Assembly (NCBI GenBank): GCA_947373775.1
Contig: CANBZE010000032.1
Location: 1-12,225, forward strand
Source: Alphaproteobacteria bacterium
GTDB lineage: Bacteria; Pseudomonadota; Alphaproteobacteria; Micropepsales; Micropepsaceae
Length of the DNA stretch: 12,225 bases
Reading direction: 5' to 3'
Under the pieces are notes generated by a model. It was not told the origin of the DNA and did no database searches. It saw only the letters and a program-made list of their open reading frames with translations. Position numbers and translations under genes: made by a program. Shown here piece after piece: positions 6,934 through 12,225 of this stretch (positions are counted from its first letter, which is position 1; each line of letters starts with the position of its first letter).

Positions 6934-8142
6934 ATGACGATCCGTGCCGTGACGATGCTTTTGCTGCTGTCCGGCGCCGCCTGGGCGGCGGTGGACCAGC
7001 CGGGCCAACACTTCCTGCTGAAACCATCGGACCTGCCCAAGCCCTATGCCAGCCCGGCCGTGGCCAACAACAATGAAGTGATCCCGCGTCCCGCCGGCAT
7101 GATGCCCCGGGCGCCAAAGGGGTTCACCGTCTCGATCTATGCCGACAAGCTGACCTTTCCACGTTTCATGGGGATCGCGCCCAATGGCGATGTGTTCCTG
7201 TCGGAGCGCAAGGCCAACAAGGTCACCCTGCTGCGTGACAGCAAGGGCACCGGCGCGGCCGACGAGCGCTTTACGTTTGCAGAAGGGCTGCACAATCCCT
7301 CCGGCGTCGCGGTTCATGACGGTTTTGTGTACATCAGCGACCAGATCGCCATCTGGCGTACGCCCTATGTCGCGGGCGCGACCAAAGCCGGCAAGCTGGA
7401 ACAGGTCACCAAGACGCCGGACCTGCGCAATTCGGGCATGCACGGCACCCGCAACTTCGCCATCGCGCCGGATGGGGCGATGTTCGTGGAGATGGGCAGC
7501 CACGACAATGTCTCGGAGTATCAGCCAGGCGCCAAGATCTTCCAGATCAAGGACGGCCAGCTGGTGGAATACGCCAGCGGCATCCGCAACCCGGTGGGCG
7601 TGGCGTTCTATCCGGGCACCCACGATCTGTTCGTCGCCACCAATGAGCGCGACGGGCTGGGCGACAACCTGCCGCCGGATTTCTTCACCTCTGTGAAGCC
7701 GGGCGGTTTCTACGGTTATCCCTGGAGCTATACCGGCCAGATGCCCGATCCCGATCTGGGCGCCAAGCGGCCCGACATGGTGGCCAAGGCGATCACCCCC
7801 GACGTGCTGTTCCCGGCGCACAGCGCGCCGACGGGCCTGGCGTTCTATACGGGCAGTAGTTTTCCCGCCGATTATAAGGGCGATGCCTTTGTGTCGCTGC
7901 ACGGTTCGTGGAATACCAGCCAGCCGCATGGCTACAAGGTGGTGCGCATCCGCATGAAGAACGGTCGTCCCGTCGGCGGCTACGATAATTTCCTGGTCGG
8001 CTTCTGGGATGGGCGATCGAAGAATCCGCCCAAGGCCTGGGGCCGCCCCGTCGGATTGGCGGTGGCCAAGGACGGCAGCCTGCTGGTGGCCGACGACCAG
8101 GGCCAGACGATCTGGAAAGTCACCTATGCGGGGAAGAAGTGA
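6934..8142 (+). CDS. Exported PQQ-dependent sugar dehydrogenase (sorbosone dehydrogenase-like)
   Basis: This 402-residue protein has a Sec signal peptide ([18 protein letters not shown], then AVDQ) and a six-bladed propeller of the soluble glucose / L-sorbosone dehydrogenase group. Members oxidise sugars in the periplasm with PQQ and pass electrons to the respiratory chain. Visible hallmarks: [20 protein letters not shown] (76-95), [20 protein letters not shown] (118-137), [20 protein letters not shown] (157-176, with His160 as the likely catalytic His), [14 protein letters not shown] (214-227, with Arg218), and [15 protein letters not shown] (227-241). The closing segment is [20 protein letters not shown] (370-389). 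The NERD-LGD-LPPD stretch is typical of the subgroup. ATG 6934 follows GGAGGGG at 6925-6931. The stop TGA overlaps the next start as TGATG, so both are translated together. The substrate and actual PQQ binding are inferred from the family. Confidence 0.88.
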   Translation: MTIRAVTMLLLLSGAAWAAVDQPGQHFLLKPSDLPKPYASPAVANNNEVIPRPAGMMPRAPKGFTVSIYADKLTFPRFMGIAPNGDVFLSERKANKVTLLRDSKGTGAADERFTFAEGLHNPSGVAVHDGFVYISDQIAIWRTPYVAGATKAGKLEQVTKTPDLRNSGMHGTRNFAIAPDGAMFVEMGSHDNVSEYQPGAKIFQIKDGQLVEYASGIRNPVGVAFYPGTHDLFVATNERDGLGDNLPPDFFTSVKPGGFYGYPWSYTGQMPDPDLGAKRPDMVAKAITPDVLFPAHSAPTGLAFYTGSSFPADYKGDAFVSLHGSWNTSQPHGYKVVRIRMKNGRPVGGYDNFLVGFWDGRSKNPPKAWGRPVGLAVAKDGSLLVADDQGQTIWKVTYAGKK

Positions 8143-9065
8143 TGTGCGTTGATCGCCGTACCGTTGTCGCCGGAATGGCGCTGGCCGCCACGCCCGCCTT
8201 TGCCAAGGACCCCAAGGTGACGTTCGCAGTGCCGGACGGTGCCTGCGACAGCCATCATCACATTTACGATCCGCGCTTTCCCTTCAACCCCAAGGCGGTG
8301 CTGACTCCGCCTTATGCCACGGTCAGTGATTACAAGGCGCTGCAGAAGACGCTGGGCACCAGCCGCAATGTCATGGTGCAGCCGAGCACCTACGGCACCG
8401 ACAATCGCTGTCTGCTGGATGTGCTGGCCCAGATGGGCGAGAACGCCCGCGCTGTCTGTGTCGTCAACAGCGCGGTCACCGATGCGGAGCTGAAGATCTT
8501 GCATGCCGCCGGCACGCGCGGGGTGCGGGTGCAGTTCGGCCTGGGCAATCCGGTGAGCGCCGATGAAGTCATGCCGCTGGCCAAGCGGATCGCGGCACTG
8601 GGCTGGCATATCCAGTGCAACATGCCGCCCGAACAATTGGTGCAGATGGAATCGGTGCTGCTGGGCCTGCCGGTGCCGGTGATCATCGATCACCTGGGCC
8701 GCGCCGTGGACGACAAGGGCCCGCAGTACGTCACCGTGCGCAAGCTGCTGGACAGCGGCCATGGCTGGGTGAAGGTGTCAGGCGCCTATCTGTATGGCGG
8801 CGGCACACCGCCCGATTATGCCGGCGCCAGCGCTGCCGCGATGGGCTACATCAAGGCCGCGCCCGAGCGCTGCGTCTGGGGCAGCGACTGGCCCCATCCC
8901 GACGCCACCAAGAAATTGAATCCGGTGGCGATGCCCGACGACGTCACCTTGCTGAACCTGATGGCCAAGTGGGTGCCGGACGCCAAGCTGCGTCATCGCA
9001 TCCTGGTGGAAAATCCGGAGCATTTTTACGGCTTCGATCCCAAGAAGCGCCCCAAGGCGCTTTAA
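8142..9065 (+). CDS. Exported amidohydrolase-2 family protein, LigI-like (probable lactonase)
   Basis: This 307-residue TIM-barrel hydrolase belongs to the amidohydrolase-2 group that includes 2-pyrone-4,6-dicarboxylate lactonase (LigI) and related sugar lactonases. The N-terminus [21 protein letters not shown] is a signal peptide with a twin Arg, probably Tat, giving a periplasmic mature protein starting near KDPKV. Active-site motifs: CDSHHHIYDP (35-44, with the HxH pair His38/His40), GWHIQCNM with His156, VIIDHLGR (180-187, His184) and VWGSDWPHP (245-253, with the catalytic Asp249). The start is ATG 8142 in a TGATG overlap with the dehydrogenase stop; a GTG at 8139 would add one Met. The pairing suggests it opens the lactone made by the upstream sugar dehydrogenase, which is inference. 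The substrate cannot be read from the sequence. A palindromic repeat begins 9 nt after the stop. Confidence 0.85.
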   Translation: MCVDRRTVVAGMALAATPAFAKDPKVTFAVPDGACDSHHHIYDPRFPFNPKAVLTPPYATVSDYKALQKTLGTSRNVMVQPSTYGTDNRCLLDVLAQMGENARAVCVVNSAVTDAELKILHAAGTRGVRVQFGLGNPVSADEVMPLAKRIAALGWHIQCNMPPEQLVQMESVLLGLPVPVIIDHLGRAVDDKGPQYVTVRKLLDSGHGWVKVSGAYLYGGGTPPDYAGASAAAMGYIKAAPERCVWGSDWPHPDATKKLNPVAMPDDVTLLNLMAKWVPDAKLRHRILVENPEHFYGFDPKKRPKAL

Positions 9066-9074
9066 AGCGTAACT

Positions 9075-9176
9075 GTCATGGCCCACCGGAGTGTGGGCCA
9101 TCCAGTTGGGTTCGTGCCTGTGTTGGAAAGTATGGCGCAGACGTCATTTGGATGGCCCGCATTTGCGGGCCATGAC
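9075..9176. repeat. Two-module palindromic intergenic repeat, copy B (inverted relative to copy A)
   Basis: The left module, 9075-9104, is a hairpin with TGGCCCAC (9079-9086) and GTGGGCCA (9093-9100) around CGGAGT. The right module, 9149-9176, is inverted and has the ATTT loop. The right module, reverse-complemented, matches the left module of copy A at 27 of 28 positions. The left module matches the reverse complement of copy A's right module at 27 of 30, and two of the three differences are a compensating A-T for G-C swap in the stem. The 44-nt centre is unrelated to copy A. The element again fills a convergent gap, 9 nt from each stop codon. Confidence 0.85.
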
Positions 9177-9185
9177 AACTGGGTG

Positions 9186-11096
9186 TCAGGCCAGCATCGC
9201 TTCATAAGCGGCTTCGATATTTTTCCGGAAGCGCTCGCTGTCGAACAGCGGGGTGGTGGTGCGGTTGCGCGCCAGTTTTTCCTTCGTGGCTTGCAGCAGT
9301 GCCGGATTCTGCGCCAGCTCCAGGGCGAGGGCTTCATACAGTTGCGGCGTGGCTGTCACCAGTTCGGGCAGATCGATGGCTTTGAGCAGGCTGGCGGCGA
9401 CACGGCCGGGAAAGGACTTGCCGTAACAGGTCACCACCGGCAGCCCGGCCCACAGCGCGTCGCTGCAGGTGGTGTGCGCATTGTAGGGCAGGGTATCCAG
9501 GAACAGGTCGGCCAATTGGTGCCGCGCCAGATGCTGTTCCGCCGGCAGCTTGGGCGCGAACACCAACCGCGCCGGATCCACGCCGCGCGCTATGGCTTCG
9601 TTGCGCAAATTGTTGGCGTGCGGGCCGTCCAGCAGCCACAGAAGGCTGCCATCCACCTGGCTCAGCAGCCGCATCCAGATGTCGAACATGGGCGCTGTGA
9701 TCTTCCAGCTGTTGTTGACGCAGCAGAAGACAAAGCCGGTTTGCGGCAAGCCCGCTTCCGCGCGTGATGGCGGCAGCGGCACGACGCGCGTCGCGTCGTT
9801 GGCCTGATAGCTGTCGGGCAGATGCACGATCTTCTCGCGCATGTAAGGCTGCTGGTCGGCCGGCAGGGCGATGCGGTCGGCCAGGATCACGTCCATGAAG
9901 TCCGCGCCCGTGGTGCCGGGATAAACCAGGTAATTCACCTGCACCGGCGCGGGGCGCCAGGCGAAGATGCCCGGCCGGCCCTCGGCGGTATGGCCGTTGA
10001 GATCCACCGCGATGTCGATCTCGCGCTCGCGCAGCATCCGCGCCACTTCGGCGTCGCTCTTGCCCCGCATATCCTCGAAGCGGTCGAAAGCTTTCTTCAG
10101 CCGCGCCCGCAACGTGCTGCCGTCATCGGGACCAAACGCGATGGCGGTGACTTCGAACCGGTTGCGGTCGTGACGCTCGAACAGTTCGACCATCAGCCGG
10201 GCCGTGGGATGCTGGTGAAAATCGGCTGACAGGTAAGCCAGGCGTATCTTGTCATGGCCATAGCGCGGCACATCCCGCAGGGCCGGGCGCCGGGGCACGA
10301 ACTTGCGCACCAGGCTTTCGGCGCAGCGCCGCTGCAGGGCGGCATCGTCGCTATAACCCATCAGCACAAAAGGCTGGATCACGGCGCGGCCGCCGGGCGC
10401 GTTCTCGATCACCCGCGGTGTCAGCACCTCGGTGCGATTCCAGTCGCAAACGATGCGCGCCACCTGGGCCGCGCCGTTCAGGGCATGGGGATGGGCGGGG
10501 TTGGATTTCAGCGCCGCTTCATAGGCGATCAGCGCTTCGTCTGTCCGCCCCAGGTCGCGCAGGATATTGGCTTTGACATACAACGCTTCGGCGAAGCCGG
10601 GCTGCACGCCAAGCGCGCGGTCCGCCGCCGCCAGCGCTTCGGGCAGCCGCTTCATGTCCCACAGGATGACGGCGGCATTGGTCAGGGCGTTGAAATGGCC
10701 CGGCGCCAGGGTGGCCGCGCGCTGGAAACTGGCCAACGCCTCGTCCAGCCGGTGCAGGCCGCGCAGGGCGGTGCCGCGATTGTTCCACACCCCGGGGAAA
10801 TCCTGGCGCGCCGCCAGAACCCGGTCATAACTTTCCAGCGCCTCTTCGTTGCGCTTCAGTTCCAGCAGCAGGTTGCCGCGATTGAACAGGGCCTCGAAGA
10901 AATCCGGGCGCGACGCCACCGCCTGGTCATAGAATTTCATGGCCTCGGCATGGCGGCCCTGGCGGGCGAGCAGGTTGCCCAGGTTGACCAGCACTTCGGG
11001 CACTTGGCCTGGAATCTGGCGGTACAGCCGCTCGGCTTCGGCCAGGTTGCCGGCCTTTTGCGCCGCCATGGCCTGGTTGTGGATGTCCGTGCTCAT
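9186..11096 (-). CDS. TPR-containing GT41 glycosyltransferase (O-GlcNAc-transferase/SPINDLY-like)
   Basis: This 636-residue cytoplasmic protein combines TPR repeats (about residues 1-210, with phrases such as NLGNLLARQGRHAEAMKFYD, NRGNLLLELKRNEEALESYD and NRGTALRGLHRLDEALASFQ) with a GT41 catalytic region (about 280-636). Catalytic-region landmarks: IRLAYLSADFHQHPTARLM (284-302, with the conserved His296), IDIAVDLNGHTAEGRPGIFA (360-379), and FVFCCVNNSWKITAPMFDIW (455-474, with the nucleotide-sugar Lys465). LFLDTLPYNAHTTCSDALWA (531-550) and GKSFPGRVAASLL close the nucleotide-sugar site. It should transfer a sugar from a nucleotide donor to protein side chains. Donor and target are unknown. 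The open frame extends upstream to 11318, but ATG 11096 (MSTDIHNQAMAAQ) is chosen because it overlaps the nucleoside hydrolase stop as TGATG. Its stop lies 9 nt from repeat copy B. Confidence 0.9.
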   Translation of the reverse strand: MSTDIHNQAMAAQKAGNLAEAERLYRQIPGQVPEVLVNLGNLLARQGRHAEAMKFYDQAVASRPDFFEALFNRGNLLLELKRNEEALESYDRVLAARQDFPGVWNNRGTALRGLHRLDEALASFQRAATLAPGHFNALTNAAVILWDMKRLPEALAAADRALGVQPGFAEALYVKANILRDLGRTDEALIAYEAALKSNPAHPHALNGAAQVARIVCDWNRTEVLTPRVIENAPGGRAVIQPFVLMGYSDDAALQRRCAESLVRKFVPRRPALRDVPRYGHDKIRLAYLSADFHQHPTARLMVELFERHDRNRFEVTAIAFGPDDGSTLRARLKKAFDRFEDMRGKSDAEVARMLREREIDIAVDLNGHTAEGRPGIFAWRPAPVQVNYLVYPGTTGADFMDVILADRIALPADQQPYMREKIVHLPDSYQANDATRVVPLPPSRAEAGLPQTGFVFCCVNNSWKITAPMFDIWMRLLSQVDGSLLWLLDGPHANNLRNEAIARGVDPARLVFAPKLPAEQHLARHQLADLFLDTLPYNAHTTCSDALWAGLPVVTCYGKSFPGRVAASLLKAIDLPELVTATPQLYEALALELAQNPALLQATKEKLARNRTTTPLFDSERFRKNIEAAYEAMLA

Positions 11097-12046
11097 CAGT
11101 GGCCCGTCACGCGCCGGACATAGAATTGCGCGAAGGCGTCGGCATCGGAATGCAGGCAGACTTCGGCATTGGGCGCGCCCGGGGTCTCCTTGGTGTTGCC
11201 GGCATCGTCCACCGTGATGTGCAGCGGGATCAGCGGGCACAGCGAGGGTTGCAGCAGGGCCGCCAAGGTCATGGGATCGTAGAGGGTGGGTGTGGGCGCG
11301 CGCGTGGCGGCGCTCCATTCGTAATAAAGACCCGCCAGGATATTGGTCAGCATGCTGCCATGGGCGAACAAGGCGGTGCGCGCCACGTCATGGAATTTCA
11401 GGTTGGCGGTAGAATCCAGCGGCATCATTTTCAATTTCACACCCGAGGCGAATAGCTTCTTGGCCCCGGCGATGTCGTTCTTGATGTTCCATTCGGGGTG
11501 CGGCGCGATCGGTGCTGCCACGCCATAGGGATCGTTCATGGTGCGGATCGAGCCGCCCATGATCACCACCTGCTTGAGCATTTTGAACGCTGCCGGGTCC
11601 TTGTCGATCATCGCCCCGACATTGGGCAGAGGCCCGATCGCCACCAGGGTGACCTGGCCGGGATATTTGCGCGCTTGTCCCAGAACGAAATCCACCGCAG
11701 CCGGATGCGGGCGGGCCGCGACGTTGCCACCCTCGGCATAGCGGCGCTGGGTGAAGGCGTTCAGGTTGACGGCGGCGGGCGCCCCCATCGCCACGGGAAT
11801 GTCGCTGCGACCCAGCTCGCCCAGCATCCGGTCGAACATGCGCGCGCGCGTGGCGGTATCGCCGAAACTTGCCGAAACGCCCAGAATTTCGAATTCCGGA
11901 CTGGACAAGGCCAGCCCCAGCGCAAAAGCGTCATCGATATCGTCGCCGATATCGCTGTCGATGATGATTTTTTCGCGGCTCTGCGCCTGGACAGGCGCGG
12001 CGGCGATCAAAAAAGCGGCAGCGATGGCCCCGATTGTCTTGCGCAT
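11096..12046 (-). CDS. Exported inosine-uridine-type nucleoside hydrolase
   Basis: This 316-residue protein hydrolyses ribonucleosides to base plus ribose in the IunH/Rih family. It has a Sec signal peptide (MRKTIGAIAAAFLIAAAPVQA, then QSREK), so salvage would start in the periplasm. The calcium/ribose Asp cluster is IIIDSDIGDDIDDAFALGLA (27-46), a version with two extra residues compared with the common DTDPGxDDA. Other landmarks: AIGPLPNVGAM (136-146), VIMGGSI (161-167), EWNIKNDIAGA (185-195, ending in the conserved Asp191) and TLYDPMTLAALL (254-265). The last holds the expected Asp257 but has Tyr256 where the classical enzyme has its His. AGAGG at 12057-12053 lies 6 nt before ATG 12046. 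The stop overlaps the start of the glycosyltransferase gene, so the two are co-expressed. The exact nucleoside range is unknown. Confidence 0.9.
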   Translation of the reverse strand: MRKTIGAIAAAFLIAAAPVQAQSREKIIIDSDIGDDIDDAFALGLALSSPEFEILGVSASFGDTATRARMFDRMLGELGRSDIPVAMGAPAAVNLNAFTQRRYAEGGNVAARPHPAAVDFVLGQARKYPGQVTLVAIGPLPNVGAMIDKDPAAFKMLKQVVIMGGSIRTMNDPYGVAAPIAPHPEWNIKNDIAGAKKLFASGVKLKMMPLDSTANLKFHDVARTALFAHGSMLTNILAGLYYEWSAATRAPTPTLYDPMTLAALLQPSLCPLIPLHITVDDAGNTKETPGAPNAEVCLHSDADAFAQFYVRRVTGH

Positions 12047-12069
12047 GTTCCACCTCTGTTGTTGGGGCC

Positions 12070-12098
12070 ATGATCCGGGTTTGGCGCGAAAAGGTCAA
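12070..12098 (-). promoter_or_regulatory. Candidate promoter of the nucleoside hydrolase operon
   Basis: On the minus strand TTGACC (12098-12093) is followed after 17 nt by GATCAT (12075-12070). The -35 matches the sigma-70 consensus at 5 of 6 positions and the -10 at 4 of 6. Transcription would start near 12063, leaving a leader of about 17 nt that still includes the AGAGG ribosome-binding site. The -35 box is one arm of the palindrome listed next. Confidence 0.45.
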
Positions 12099-12108
12099 AG
12101 CCTTGACC
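12093..12108. promoter_or_regulatory. Palindrome GGTCAA-agcc-TTGACC, candidate operator
   Basis: A perfect 6-bp inverted repeat with a 4-nt spacer sits in the divergent gap between the nucleoside hydrolase and the gene starting at 12157. Each arm reads as a TTGACC -35 box in its outward direction. A dimeric regulator could bind here and control both sides, but the -10 match is good only on the minus strand. Confidence 0.4.
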
Positions 12109-12156
12109 GGATGGCTGCAAAAACGCTCACATATCGCTCCGCCAAAGGATTACCCC

Positions 12157-12225
12157 ATGCGCCCCATGTTTGCCCTGCCGCTGTTGCTGGTTTTGAGCAC
12201 GCCCGCCCTGGCGGCTGAAGCGCCC
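12157..12225 (+). CDS. N-terminus of an exported protein (3' end outside window)
   Basis: Only 23 codons are present. They encode MRPMFALPLLLVLSTPALA followed by AEAP, a textbook Sec signal peptide with an ALA-A cleavage site, so the product is periplasmic or secreted. AAAGGA at 12144-12149 ends 7 nt before ATG 12157 and supports the start. The mature domain is outside the window, so its function cannot be stated. It is divergent from the nucleoside hydrolase and shares a 110-nt intergenic region with it. Confidence 0.7.
   Translation, partial: MRPMFALPLLLVLSTPALAAEAP

Noticed and set aside
6827..7117. N-terminal extension of HemF upstream of ATG 6826
   Set aside because: The extension is antisense to the signal peptide and first blade of the dehydrogenase, is Pro/Arg-rich, and lies outside the normal HemF length.
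6032..7929. Plus frame 6032-6937 opposite hemF and minus frame 6823-7929 opposite the dehydrogenase
   Set aside because: Shadow frames of well-supported genes; no motifs or ribosome-binding sites that outweigh the true genes.
2969..9176. Palindromic repeats as a CRISPR array or insertion-sequence ends
   Set aside because: Only two copies 6 kb apart, no regular spacers, no cas genes, and the DNA between them is ordinary coding sequence on both strands with no transposase.
10254..11123. Plus-strand open frame of 289 codons opposite the TPR region
   Set aside because: Its length reflects periodic GC-rich TPR codons on the other strand; the translation is His/Arg/Gln-rich without motifs.

Overview
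The window is GC-rich, densely coded DNA with alphaproteobacterial character. The signs are FAD- and FMN-dependent catabolic enzymes, an aerobic hemF overlapping hemC, many exported RR-type or Sec-type proteins, and short WPANAGHP-type palindromic repeats between genes. Genus cannot be fixed from the sequence alone. No rRNA, tRNA, CRISPR array, transposase or phage gene is visible, and no stretch over 300 bases lacks a gene.

Layout. (1) 1-2961, plus strand: the 3' end of an alpha/beta hydrolase, a 60-residue hydrophilic protein, a very strong hairpin terminator, then glutaryl-CoA dehydrogenase and an FMN-dependent alpha-hydroxy-acid dehydrogenase. (2) 2969-3092: a two-module palindromic repeat filling a convergent gap. 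(3) 3100-6826, minus strand: hemF and hemC overlapping (heme pathway), followed by two tandem paralogous exported beta-propeller proteins 9 nt apart. (4) 6934-9065, plus strand: an exported PQQ-type sugar dehydrogenase translationally coupled to an exported amidohydrolase resembling the LigI lactonase group. (5) 9075-9176: a second copy of the two-module repeat, inverted as a whole relative to the first and again filling a convergent gap. (6) 9186-12046, minus strand: an exported nucleoside hydrolase coupled by TGATG overlap to a TPR-containing GT41 (O-GlcNAc-transferase-like) glycosyltransferase. (7) 12157-end: the start of an exported protein, divergent from the nucleoside hydrolase, with a GGTCAA-N4-TTGACC palindrome between them.

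How they may work together (inference). The middle of the window is enriched in periplasmic or extracellular proteins. The dehydrogenase plus amidohydrolase look like an oxidise-to-lactone then hydrolyse pair. The tandem propellers may belong to the same small-molecule handling theme, but nothing in their sequence names a substrate. The strongest unusual structural signals are the composite repeat, which has a compensatory base-pair change, and the long hairpin in front of gcdH.
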